34,788 bases of DNA. Source: Acidobacteriota bacterium (GTDB lineage: Bacteria; Acidobacteriota; Polarisedimenticolia; J045). Location: contig RFHH01000080.1 in assembly GCA_003696075.1 (NCBI GenBank), positions 1 through 34,788 of the forward strand. The letters are read 5' to 3'. The notes beneath the pieces were generated by a model. That model ran no database searches, was not told where the DNA came from, and saw only the letters and a list, made by a program, of their open reading frames with translations. Made by a program: the position numbers and the translations under genes. Of the stretch, positions 1 through 7,752 are shown piece after piece (the first letter of the stretch is position 1; each line of letters starts with the position of its first letter).

Positions 1-1173
1 CGCCCGATCCAGGACATCGCGGGCCGTACGGTAGATCCCGTGGGGAGACGCGTCATCGAGATGGGACATGACGCGTGGGTCGTCCGGCACGCTCCCGTAC
101 TGCTCGTCGGCGCAGTTGACGATGCCCATTCGGTTGACGAGGAAATCGGGAACGTAGACGATGCCGCGGCCCGCGAGTCGCTCGTCGTCCGCCTCGGGAT
201 CCTCGAGCTGGTTGTTCGCCGCGCCGCAGACGACCCGTGCCCGCACCGAGGGGATCGTCCTCGAGTTGAGCACGCCCCCCACCGCGCACGGGGAGAGAAT
301 GTCCACCGGCTCGGCCAGGATCGACTCGTCTCCGGCCGGGACCTGGCGCAGCTCCAGCGGAGCGTCCGGATGCCGGCGCCGGAGGGCTTCGATCCGGCGC
401 GCATCGGGATCGGCGCCGACCACCCGCGCCACCCCCGCCTCCAGAAGATGCGTGACCAGCCTGCCGCCCACCTCTCCGAGCCCCTGCACAGCCACCGACT
501 TGCCGCGCAGCCCACCCATCCCCAGATGGTCGAGCGCGGCGCGCATTCCGCAGACGACACCCCGCGCGGTCGGCCCGGAGGGGTTGCCGCTTCCGCCGAA
601 CTCGGGCGGGATGCAGGTCGTAAAGCGCGTCCGGCTGAAGACGGCCGCCATGTCCTCGGCCGTCGTCCCGGAATCCTCGGCGGTCACGTAGCATCCACGA
701 AGCGAGCTGATGAACGCGCCGTACTCTTCGTACAGCCGGCGGCGCGGGCCGGGCTGTTCGGGGTCGATCGCCCCGGCGGGGTCGATCACCCCCTTGCCAC
801 CGCCCCACCATAGACCGGCGAGCGCGTTCTTGAGCGTCATTCCGTACGACAGGCGGAGCCCGTCCCGGAACCACGATTCGATCGTGTCGTAGCGCCGGAG
901 CCGCACGCCGCCCGCCGCCTGGCCGCGGCACGTCCGGTGGACGAACGCCCCTTGCAGCGCCCCCGTCTCCGGCCCGACCTGGAAGAAGACCGCCTCGTGC
1001 TCCCGGTGATCGCGGCGTTCGGAAGCGAGCCAGGCCGCCAGCGGGGCCAGCGCTTCGTGCGAGGCCCGGGGCGGCTCTCCCGGCCGAGGCGGCGCGAGAA
1101 AGGCGCGGCGGATCCCCCGCTCGCGAAGAAAGGCACAGAACGATTCCGGGTCGAGGCGATGGAGCTCGGGCAT
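1..1173 (-). CDS. Leu/Glu/Phe/Val-type amino acid dehydrogenase, C-terminus cut by window edge
   Basis: NAD(P)-dependent oxidative deamination of an amino acid to its 2-oxoacid, most likely a branched-chain one (leucine dehydrogenase type). 391 residues are visible and the gene runs off the left edge still open. Seen: the Gly-rich substrate loop GGGKGVI around residue 124 with the family's catalytic Lys at 127, the CYVTAEDSGT block at 161-170, NPSGPTARGV near 187, and the dinucleotide-binding GLGEVGG at 231-237. GAANNQLEDP near 338 matches the family. The ATG at 1171-1173 has a GAGAGG ribosome binding site about 7 bases upstream. The family assignment is solid; leucine versus glutamate or phenylalanine is an inference from the GGGKG loop. 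It diverges from the PqqB-like gene. A 2-oxoacid dehydrogenase E1 gene lies 8 kb away and could use its product. Confidence 0.88.
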   Translation of the reverse strand, partial: MPELHRLDPESFCAFLRERGIRRAFLAPPRPGEPPRASHEALAPLAAWLASERRDHREHEAVFFQVGPETGALQGAFVHRTCRGQAAGGVRLRRYDTIESWFRDGLRLSYGMTLKNALAGLWWGGGKGVIDPAGAIDPEQPGPRRRLYEEYGAFISSLRGCYVTAEDSGTTAEDMAAVFSRTRFTTCIPPEFGGSGNPSGPTARGVVCGMRAALDHLGMGGLRGKSVAVQGLGEVGGRLVTHLLEAGVARVVGADPDARRIEALRRRHPDAPLELRQVPAGDESILAEPVDILSPCAVGGVLNSRTIPSVRARVVCGAANNQLEDPEADDERLAGRGIVYVPDFLVNRMGIVNCADEQYGSVPDDPRVMSHLDDASPHGIYRTARDVLDRA

Positions 1174-1496
1174 GGGACAGCCTCTCGGGGCGGGGATAGA
1201 GGCTGGACCGATCCGCTGCCTCCCGCAACCCGACACGGCGGCGCCGTGAACGATCCGCGGGAAGGGCGGCGGAGGGAGCTCGGGGGCTCCGGGCGGTCGG
1301 CCGACGGATGGGGCCGGGCGGCCGGCTCGGCCGCCGGGCGGCATTCCGGGAGCCGTTCGGCAACACCGGCGGCGGCCGCCCCGGTCTCGCCAGGGCCCCG
1401 GGGCTCTCCTCCTCCGGTGGCCGAACGGCGGCCGAGGCGATGCGGGCCCGCCCCCGGGGGGTTTCTCCCGCTTCCCGTTTGTGGCAGTGTGCGCCC
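1174..1496. other. Divergent intergenic region between the dehydrogenase and the PqqB-like gene
   Basis: 323 bp without a credible gene. It is very GC-rich, with Gly/Arg/Pro-rich open frames that look like chance. The only AT-containing element near a start is a TATCCC-like hexamer on the minus strand at 1193-1198. I see no clear promoter for the plus-strand gene and no strong hairpin. Confidence 0.6.
1193..1198 (-). promoter_or_regulatory. Possible -10-like hexamer for the dehydrogenase gene
   Basis: On the minus strand the sequence CTCTATCCCCGCC lies about 20 bases before the ATG at 1173, and TATCCC is a weak -10-like match. No -35 is evident. It is included because similar hexamers occur before other starts in this window. 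Confidence 0.22.
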
Positions 1497-2468
1497 ATGG
1501 TCGACGCCGTGTGCCGGTGGGCCGGGCTGGCAGCCGCACTCGCCGGAGCGCTGGCTTGCGCGGCCGGCTCGCGCGAGGCGAACGGAGAGCGTCCCGGCCG
1601 GCCTCGGATTCGCGTGCTGGGGACGGTCCAGGACGGGGGACTGCCCCACCCGGCCTGCACCTGCCGCCGGTGCGAGCGGGCCCGACGGAACCCTGCGGCT
1701 CGGCGCTTCGTCGCCTCGATCGCGATCGTCCTTCCCGACCGGCGGATCTTCCTGGTGGACGCGACTCCCGATCTTGCCGCCCAGCTCGATCTCCTTCGGG
1801 ACGTGCGCCGGGCGCCGGAAGGTCGGGTCGATCGGTCACCCTTGGCCGGCGTTTTCCTGACCCACGCCCACATCGGCCACTATCTCGGCCTGGCCTACCT
1901 CGGCTACGAGGCGGTGAGCACGCGCGGCATTCCCCTGTACGGGACCCCGTCGATGCTGGCGTTCATCGAGGAGAACGAGCCCTGGCGGCTCCTCGTCCGG
2001 CGCGGACACGTGTCGCCGCGCGCGATCCGGCCGGGCCGGCCGGTCTCCCTCGGCGGGGGCGTGACCGTGCGCCCCCTTTCCGTCCCCCACCGCGACGAGC
2101 TCACCGACACGGTCGGCTTCGCGATCGAGGGACCCCGGCGCAGCGTCCTGTACGTCCCGGACACCGACGGGTGGGACCGGTGGGACCCGCCTCCGGAGGA
2201 GATCGTCGCGCGGTTCGACGCCGCGATCGTCGACGGAACGTTCTTCTCCGGAAACGAGCTTCCCGGGCGGTCCACGGCGGAGATCGGTCATCCGCTCGTT
2301 CGCGAGACGATCGACCGGCTCGGACCGGTGGTGGCGCGAGGCACCGAGATCCTCTTCACCCACCTGAACCACTCGAACCCGGCCCTCGATCCCGGCAGCC
2401 CCGAGCGCCGGCTCCTCGAGAAGGCCGGATTCCGGGTCGCCCGCGAGGGCGAGGAGCTGGATCTCTGA
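1497..2468 (+). CDS. PqqB-like metallo-beta-lactamase-fold lipoprotein
   Basis: 323 residues. The N-terminus has a short hydrophobic stretch ending in ALAC, so Cys21 is a likely lipid-anchored Cys of an exported lipoprotein. The mature part resembles the PqqB branch of the metallo-beta-lactamase fold: GTVQDGGLPH at 42-51, a Cys cluster ACTCRRC at 53-59 as in PqqB, the metal motif THAHIGH at 122-128, later His residues in VPHRD near 207 and FTHLNHS near 298, and Asp residues in VPDTDGWD and IVDGTFF. The family hydrolyses or rearranges small molecules; the substrate here is unknown. No other pqq genes are present, so a PQQ role is not supported. The start at 1497 is chosen for the signal peptide although no good ribosome site is visible; an ATG at 1440 is in frame with GAGG just upstream. 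The 3' end overlaps the convergent symporter gene by 113 bp. Confidence 0.82.
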   Translation: MVDAVCRWAGLAAALAGALACAAGSREANGERPGRPRIRVLGTVQDGGLPHPACTCRRCERARRNPAARRFVASIAIVLPDRRIFLVDATPDLAAQLDLLRDVRRAPEGRVDRSPLAGVFLTHAHIGHYLGLAYLGYEAVSTRGIPLYGTPSMLAFIEENEPWRLLVRRGHVSPRAIRPGRPVSLGGGVTVRPLSVPHRDELTDTVGFAIEGPRRSVLYVPDTDGWDRWDPPPEEIVARFDAAIVDGTFFSGNELPGRSTAEIGHPLVRETIDRLGPVVARGTEILFTHLNHSNPALDPGSPERRLLEKAGFRVAREGEELDL

Positions 2469-3996
2469 ACGGCGGCGGTGCCTCCGGGAGCCGGGGTGCC
2501 GTTCGGTCCGCCGCCTCTTCACCACGCGGCCGGATCCAACTCGCCGCCAAGAGCACGAGGAACGAGGCCGCCAAGGCGACGGCGGAGGGGACGGCGCCGG
2601 CCGCGAGCGGCGGGCGCGGCAGCCCGGGAAAGAACGGCTGGCGCTGCAGGAACTCGAGGGCCACGTTCAGCACGAGGCCGGTTCCGATCGAAAGGCTGGC
2701 GGCGCGCGCCGTCACTCCCGGCCAGTTCAGCCCGACCGCCAGCGCCGGCGCGAGCGCCGCGGCGAACGTTCCGAACGCGAAGGTCCCGAGCAGCGCGATG
2801 AGGTCGGCGTGCAGCCACGCGAGCACGGCCGCACCGACCAGCAACGCGCCGGTGGCGATCCGTCCCCAGAGCAGCTCGCGCCGCAGCGGCCGCCCCAGCG
2901 CCCGCGGAAGATCCCGCACGATCGCCGCCGCCCCGACGTTCACGAAGGAATCGACCGTGGACATGATCGCCGCCAGAACTCCCGCCAGGGCGAGACCGAC
3001 CACCCCGTCGGGCGCGATCCGGAGCAGGAACGCGAGCGTCGCCTCGTCGGGCCGGTCCAGCGGTGGGAGCCTCCCCTGCGCCACCAGCGCCGGAACGGCC
3101 AGCCCGAGACCGAACCAGATCGCCAGACACAGCGCCTGCCCCGAGGTCACGGCGACCGGAAGCCAGCGGAGCTTCGCCGGATCGCGAAGCATGAAGAACT
3201 TGTGGAGCAGATGCGGCTGCCCGAGCGTTCCGACCGAGAAGACGAACCAGAACCCCAGCGCGGTCGTGACCGGCGCCTGCCCGAAGGGCTCGAGAAACCG
3301 GCTGCCGAAGCGGCTGGAGATGGAGGCCGCCATCGCCGGCAGCCCTCCCCCCTCAGCGATGGCAACGCCGAAGACGCCGACCGCTGCCGCCACCATCAGC
3401 GCGCCCTGGAGCAGGTCGGTGTAGGCGGCGGCCACCATGCCGCCGGCCGAGGTGTAGGCGAGAACGACGATCGTCCCCGCTGCCATCGCGACCGGGAGGC
3501 TCCACTCGCCGAGACTGGCGCGCGTGCCGAACACGGCCTCGACGACGATGCCCAGCGCCAGGATCTGCGCCCCGAGGTAGCCGCAAACCCCGACCACCAC
3601 CGCGAGCGCCGCGAGGCCGGACGCCGTCCGGCTGCCGTACCGCTGGAGGATCACGTCCGGCACGGTGAGCACCGGCGCCGCGCCGGCCAGCTCCCGCAGG
3701 CGCCGGCCCACCGTCCAGCAGAGCATGGCCGAGGTGAACCCGACCGGCAGGCAGATGAAAAGCGAGCCGAGCCCGATGCGGTAGGTCAGACCGGGCCCCC
3801 CGAGGAAGACGAAACCGCTGAACGCGGCGGACATCGTGGCCGCCGCGGTGACCCAGAGTCCCAGGTCCTGCCCGGCGATGAAGAAGTCGCGGGCCGTCCG
3901 GGTCCGGCGGCCCGCCCACAGGCCGACGGCCAGCACCGCCAGCCCGTACAGTCCCGCCGCGGCGACCACGAGCGGGCGCCCGAACGCTGGCGCCAT
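2356..3996 (-). CDS. Sodium:solute symporter (SSS family)
   Basis: 546-residue polytopic membrane protein with about 13 hydrophobic segments. Family marks: an early RTARDFFIAGQDLG block, the SSS signature-like TSAGGMVAAAYTDLLQG in the middle, GTLGQPHLLHKFFMLRD (compare GQPH in PutP and related carriers), and the IMSTVDSFVNVGAAAIVRD stretch of TM8 that in the family lines the Na+ site. It should import a small organic solute (amino acid, carboxylate or similar) with Na+; the substrate cannot be read. The ATG overlaps the stop of the upstream small membrane gene (TGATG), so the two are co-translated. The C-terminal 40 or so residues are Arg/Pro/Gly-rich and lie antisense to the PqqB-like gene. 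No in-frame stop occurs earlier, so the 113 bp convergent overlap appears real. Confidence 0.9.
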   Translation of the reverse strand: MAPAFGRPLVVAAAGLYGLAVLAVGLWAGRRTRTARDFFIAGQDLGLWVTAAATMSAAFSGFVFLGGPGLTYRIGLGSLFICLPVGFTSAMLCWTVGRRLRELAGAAPVLTVPDVILQRYGSRTASGLAALAVVVGVCGYLGAQILALGIVVEAVFGTRASLGEWSLPVAMAAGTIVVLAYTSAGGMVAAAYTDLLQGALMVAAAVGVFGVAIAEGGGLPAMAASISSRFGSRFLEPFGQAPVTTALGFWFVFSVGTLGQPHLLHKFFMLRDPAKLRWLPVAVTSGQALCLAIWFGLGLAVPALVAQGRLPPLDRPDEATLAFLLRIAPDGVVGLALAGVLAAIMSTVDSFVNVGAAAIVRDLPRALGRPLRRELLWGRIATGALLVGAAVLAWLHADLIALLGTFAFGTFAAALAPALAVGLNWPGVTARAASLSIGTGLVLNVALEFLQRQPFFPGLPRPPLAAGAVPSAVALAASFLVLLAASWIRPRGEEAADRTAPRLPEAPPPFRDPAPRPRGRPGIRPSRGAGARGCRDRGPGSSGSGG

Positions 3997-4379
3997 CAGC
4001 GGCTCCCGCGCCCGCCCGAGCCGTCTTCCCTGTCGAAGTCCCAGGCGTAGAGCCAAGGCACGACCACGAGCGGGACCACGCCGAGACCCAGGAGCATCAG
4101 GACCGTCTTCGCTGGAAGTCCGAACCACCCCGGTTCCCCGCCTCCCGGAGCGAGCACCAGCGCCAAGCCGACGGCTTCCAGCTCGAACGCGAAGGCCGCC
4201 AGCGGGACCCGGAGCCGGCCGAGCGTTCCCCGGCGGGCCGCCCCGAGCGCGATGAGCGCGGGCGGGAAACCGAAGACGGCGAGGGTTCCGGCCGCCGCGG
4301 CCAGCGGGTGATCGACGGTGAAGGCGACGAGGGCCAGGAGCGAGGCGGAGGCGATCGCCGGCAGCAACGGGTCGCGCAC
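3996..4379 (-). CDS. Small four-helix membrane protein paired with the symporter
   Basis: 127 residues with four hydrophobic segments and a polar C-terminal tail beginning AWDFDRED. I do not recognise a named family. The GTG start at 4379 is preceded by AGGAAGGA at a good distance, and the stop overlaps the symporter start (TGATG). Small membrane partners are found next to several SSS carriers, so an accessory or assembly role for the symporter is the natural reading, but that is inferred from context only. Confidence 0.72.
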   Translation of the reverse strand: MRDPLLPAIASASLLALVAFTVDHPLAAAAGTLAVFGFPPALIALGAARRGTLGRLRVPLAAFAFELEAVGLALVLAPGGGEPGWFGLPAKTVLMLLGLGVVPLVVVPWLYAWDFDREDGSGGRGSR

Positions 4380-4504
4380 GTCCGGTCCTTCCTGCGGAGT
4401 CCGAACCGCCGCGGCCGCTCGCCCGAATCGCGCCGGCGCGGCACCGCCGGGACCCCGGACCCTCCCGCGCCCCGGTGCGCCCGGCCGCGCGGTCGGTTTT
4501 CCGC

Positions 4505-4510
4505 CATAAT
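4505..4510 (+). promoter_or_regulatory. Possible -10 hexamer CATAAT upstream of the DUF481 gene
   Basis: CATAAT matches TATAAT at five of six positions and stands out in GC-rich surroundings. It would give a leader of about 80 bases before the ATG at 4596. No -35 box is recognisable at 16-18 bases upstream. The 216 bp between 4380 and 4595 also has to serve the divergent symporter operon. Confidence 0.28.
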
Positions 4511-4595
4511 GCCGCTTCTTCCCGCGCGGAAGCGACCCCGGGCGGGCCGGACGGTGCGCCCACCGGGCGGAGCCGCGCACGGAGGGTTCGGAACC

Positions 4596-5453
4596 ATGAC
4601 CCGTACCGCCGCCCTCCTGGCGGCCGTTGCCATGATGCCGTCCATCCCGGCCGCCTCCGCTGAAGAGGCGGCCCCCAAGCCGTGGAGCGACGCCGCCGAG
4701 GTGTCGATCGTGACCACCAGCGGCAACGCGGAGAACACCAACCTGTCCATCGGCAACAAGTTCGTCTACAAGTGGGGTGAAGCGACCGACCTGACCATCG
4801 ACGCCGGGGCCCTCCGCACGGAGACCACTTCGTTCCTCTACGACGTCGATCCGGACGACACGTCGAGGGCGGTCGTCGTCGGAAAGACGAGGACCGTCAC
4901 GTCGGAGCGCTTCTATGCCGACGGAAAGTACCGGCGAACGATCCGGGACGGCTTTCTGTGGTACGTGGGGGCCGGCTGGGAGCGCAACGAATTCGCCGGC
5001 ATCGACCGGCGCTTCTACGGCTCGGGCGGTCTCGGCTACCGGATCTTCAAGGACGAGCGGCATTCGCTGGCGTTCGAGCTCGGCGCGACGTACACGGACG
5101 AGACGTACACCGACGCCGACCCGAAGGGCCGCTCGCAGGCCGACTACGCCGGCGCCCGGGGGTTTCTCGGCTACGAGCGGAAGCTCTCGAAAACGTCCCG
5201 GTTTTCGAGCCAGATCGAAGTTCTCGAAAGCCTCGACAACACGTCCGACCTGCGCGCCAACTGGCTCTCGTCGGTCACCGCGAGCTTGACCTCGCGCCTG
5301 GCGTTGAAGGTGAGCTACAACGTGCTCTACGACGCGGAGCCCGCCTTCCGGAAGGTCCCCGTTCCGGTCTCGTCCAACCCCGCCGGCTCGGCGTCGTACG
5401 AACTGGACGAGATCGACACGATCCTTTCGGTCTCGCTGGTCGTCAACTTCTGA
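4596..5453 (+). CDS. DUF481 (YdiY-like) outer-membrane beta-barrel protein
   Basis: 285 residues. A clean Sec signal peptide ends near ASA|EE (residues 22-23). The mature protein is a run of alternating amphipathic strands: SDAAEVSIVTTSGNAENTNL at the front is typical of the DUF481 family, later come GFLWYVGAGWERNEF and LAFELGATYTDETY, and the chain ends in VSLVVNF, with the terminal Phe common in BAM-inserted barrels. The function of the family is unsettled; many members are outer-membrane proteins linked to envelope stress. The ATG at 4596 follows GGAGGG by about nine bases. It converges with the glycosyltransferase gene and overlaps its 3' end by 11 bp. Confidence 0.87.
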   Translation: MTRTAALLAAVAMMPSIPAASAEEAAPKPWSDAAEVSIVTTSGNAENTNLSIGNKFVYKWGEATDLTIDAGALRTETTSFLYDVDPDDTSRAVVVGKTRTVTSERFYADGKYRRTIRDGFLWYVGAGWERNEFAGIDRRFYGSGGLGYRIFKDERHSLAFELGATYTDETYTDADPKGRSQADYAGARGFLGYERKLSKTSRFSSQIEVLESLDNTSDLRANWLSSVTASLTSRLALKVSYNVLYDAEPAFRKVPVPVSSNPAGSASYELDEIDTILSVSLVVNF

Positions 5454-6717
5454 CCGGCGGTGTGGGGACGCGGCGGGGGGGATCGCCTCCCCCGGCGCTC
5501 TTGTCCGCACGAGCCGTCGCGAGGGCGCGTTCCACCGCGGCGAGCGTGGCCGATGGATCGAAGCGGGCGCGCACCCGCCGCGCCGCCGCGGCCCCCATGC
5601 GGTCGAGCGCCTCGGGCTCGCGGAGGAGGGCCGCCAGCCGGGCAGCCAGAGCGTCGCGATCCGGCCGCTCGATCAGGTGCCCCGTCACCCCCGGCTCGAC
5701 CGTCTCGACGACCCCACCCTCCGCTGCGGCCAGCACCGCGCAACCGCACGCCATCGCCTCGACGGGCACGAGACCGAAAGGCTCGTCGCGACCGAGGTGG
5801 ACGGTGAGGCGGGCCGCGCGGTAGCGGGCGACCAGTTCTTCGCGCGGCAGGCGCGAGGCGTGAGCCGCCGATCGGTCCTCCCGAACCCGGCGCGCCACCT
5901 CCTCCGCCAGGGGCCCCTCGCCGACGATCAGGAGCCGATGCGCCCGCACGGCGGGTTCCCGCCGCCGCGCCTCGCGCCAGGCATCCAGCATCAGAAGCGG
6001 GCGCTTGGCCTCCGTCAGCCGCCCCACCCAAAGAACCAGCGGCTCCTTCCGCGGGGGAGCGGCCGGCGCCAGCCGGTGCAGATCGGCCGGCACCGGCGGA
6101 ACGACCTCCGCCCGGCGGCCGTACAGCCGTTCCACCCGATCCGCGGTGAAACGGCTGTTCGCGAGCACGGCGCGGAACAGCCCTACGGCGGCGCGTTCCC
6201 GGTCGATCAGCTCCTCTCGGCCGGGCGCCTTCCCCGTGCGGGCGCGGAGGCGGCTGACCAGCCGCCAGAGCGCCCGCGATCGGTAGAAGCGGAGCGCCGC
6301 CCACCGGCCCCCGGCCGCACCGGTCAGCGGAAGATCCGGCGCCGCCGCCGCCGGATCGTGCAGGGCGGCCGGCGGCTCGTGGCAGTACCAGACGGCGGGC
6401 GGTGCCCCGCCGCGCGCGTGCGCTTCGGCGTACCAGAGGGTGGCGGGGTAGTTGTGCACGAAGAGCACGTCGTGCTCCGACCAGCGCCCGGCGAGCGTGC
6501 GCGCGATCCGCCGCCAATCCCACGGATGGCTCAGCACTCCGCCGTAGCGGTGCTCCACCACGGCGTAGCGAGCGCCGCCGCCCGGCGGAGGGCTCCAGCG
6601 ATGCGTGTAGAGCACCACCTCGTGGCCGCGCGCCTCGAGCTGCTCGAGCAGACCGTGGATGAACCACTCGGCGCCGCCCCATCGGTCGAAAGTCGGCTGG
6701 AGCACGCCGATCGACAT
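5443..6717 (-). CDS. GT4-family glycosyltransferase
   Basis: 424 residues, GT-B fold. The N-terminal domain begins with GVLQPTFDRWGGAEWFIHGL, the usual Gly-rich acceptor-side loop of GT4 enzymes. The C-terminal domain has LWVGRLTEAKRPLLMLDAW and the EX7E motif in EPFGLVPVE (Glu312 and Glu320) followed by AMACGCAVLA. This supports retaining transfer of a hexose from a nucleotide sugar; donor and acceptor are unknown. The ATG at 6717 lies 26 bases downstream of the CtlX-like gene, in the same direction, without a clear ribosome site. No polysaccharide export or other glycan genes are nearby. Confidence 0.88.
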   Translation of the reverse strand: MSIGVLQPTFDRWGGAEWFIHGLLEQLEARGHEVVLYTHRWSPPPGGGARYAVVEHRYGGVLSHPWDWRRIARTLAGRWSEHDVLFVHNYPATLWYAEAHARGGAPPAVWYCHEPPAALHDPAAAAPDLPLTGAAGGRWAALRFYRSRALWRLVSRLRARTGKAPGREELIDRERAAVGLFRAVLANSRFTADRVERLYGRRAEVVPPVPADLHRLAPAAPPRKEPLVLWVGRLTEAKRPLLMLDAWREARRREPAVRAHRLLIVGEGPLAEEVARRVREDRSAAHASRLPREELVARYRAARLTVHLGRDEPFGLVPVEAMACGCAVLAAAEGGVVETVEPGVTGHLIERPDRDALAARLAALLREPEALDRMGAAAARRVRARFDPSATLAAVERALATARADKSAGGGDPPRRVPTPPVRS

Positions 6718-6743
6718 CGGGACCGGGCGGGTGGAATCCGCGG

Positions 6744-7586
6744 TCAGAAGATCTCGGCGATCAGGCAACGGAGGCTCCCCCCCGCCTTCTCGAACTCCGA
6801 GACATCCACCGCATGGAGGCGGAAGCCCCAGGAGAGGATCTTGGCGCGGCTCTCCGGCCGCAGCTTCCGCTCGGCGGTGACGCTCATCATGACGTCCTGT
6901 GGGGTGACGGCGAGGCAGTTTCCGGCGAACGCGAGCGTTTCCTCCTCGGTGAGCTCGAGCACCCGCCCGTCGTAAATCTCGTGGAGGAGCGGCCCGAGCT
7001 GCGGCTCCTCGAAGGCGGGAAGGCGGACCACGGCTGCCCTCCCTGCGAGGATCGCCAGGACGACGTTGGTGTGGTACTCGTCGCGCTTGAGCCGCAGCGC
7101 GAAGGTGATCCGGAGCGCGAAGGCCTCGTGCATGGCCCGGCAGCCCTCCTCGTCGGCCCGCTGGGAGAGACCGCAAAAGCCGATCCCGCGCGGGCGGTCG
7201 ATGACCAGCGCGCCGGTCAGCTCGGCGGTCACTCCGCGCGACCGCAGATCGACGATCTCGTAGCCGAAACCGCCGGCGAACAGCTCCCTGATCTCCCGCC
7301 GCTCCGGCTCGGAACGCCGTCCCGGGTGGCGCATCGATCCCGCGATGAGCCTCCTCGGAATCGTGCCGAAGGCATTGTTGACGAACACCGCGTCGTCCTG
7401 ACCCGGCAGGCCGGCGACCCGCAGGACGGGCAGTCCGATCCGCCCGAGCGCCTCGACGAGGTCGTGATGCTGGGCGCGCGCGCGCGCCGGGTCGACCGGG
7501 TGGACGCGGTCGATGTACTTGTTGTCGGGAGAGGCCTTCGGATCGACACGGAAACCCTCGGGTCCCACCACCAGCGCCGCACGCAT
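6744..7586 (-). CDS. CtlX-like amidinotransferase/arginine-citrulline hydrolase family protein
   Basis: 280 residues of the pentein fold (amidinotransferase, arginine deiminase and dimethylargininase superfamily). Closest by eye to the CtlX (citrulline utilisation hydrolase) group: DDAVFVNNAFG at 64-74, AELTGALVIDR at 111-121, YHTNVVLAI with His162, and SLRCLIAEIF at the C-terminus with the nucleophile Cys274. It should hydrolyse a guanidino or ureido compound. The ATG at 7586 is chosen because the first beta strand (ALVVGPEGF) begins right after it and the resulting length fits the family. The frame is open to an ATG at 7751, but the extra 55 residues are Arg/Pro-rich and run almost into the divergent gene. 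No strong ribosome site supports either start. Confidence 0.82.
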   Translation of the reverse strand: MRAALVVGPEGFRVDPKASPDNKYIDRVHPVDPARARAQHHDLVEALGRIGLPVLRVAGLPGQDDAVFVNNAFGTIPRRLIAGSMRHPGRRSEPERREIRELFAGGFGYEIVDLRSRGVTAELTGALVIDRPRGIGFCGLSQRADEEGCRAMHEAFALRITFALRLKRDEYHTNVVLAILAGRAAVVRLPAFEEPQLGPLLHEIYDGRVLELTEEETLAFAGNCLAVTPQDVMMSVTAERKLRPESRAKILSWGFRLHAVDVSEFEKAGGSLRCLIAEIF

Positions 7587-7729
7587 CGCCGCCGGCCGGT
7601 CGGCGGGCAACGGGGCGACCGTCCGCCAGGCCTCGAGATGTCCGTCTCTCCGGTCGCTGATCAAGGCTGCCTCCAGCGTTCCCCCCGCCCGCACGAGGAT
7701 ACAGGGTCGGCGCCGCGCCGGGGGCGGCG

Positions 7730-7735
7730 TATGCT
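7730..7735 (+). promoter_or_regulatory. Possible -10 hexamer TATGCT before the exported TIM-barrel gene
   Basis: TATGCT lies about 18 bases before the GTG start at 7753, leaving a very short leader that still contains the GAGG ribosome site. No -35 box is evident. Confidence 0.28.
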
Positions 7736-7752
7736 TCCGGACGAGGTCCACC

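Noticed and set aside
53-1873. A minus-strand 606-codon frame over the first genes
   Set aside because: The neighbouring minus frame encodes the amino acid dehydrogenase with intact motifs; this one is Arg/Pro-rich without domains.
1497-2468. PqqB of a PQQ biosynthesis pathway
   Set aside because: No pqqA, C, D or E is present and the protein appears exported, so only PqqB-like is claimed.
6744-7751. The longer 335-residue form of the amidinotransferase
   Set aside because: The extra 55 residues are Arg/Pro-rich, unlike the family, and fill the divergent promoter gap; the ATG at 7586 matches the start of the fold.
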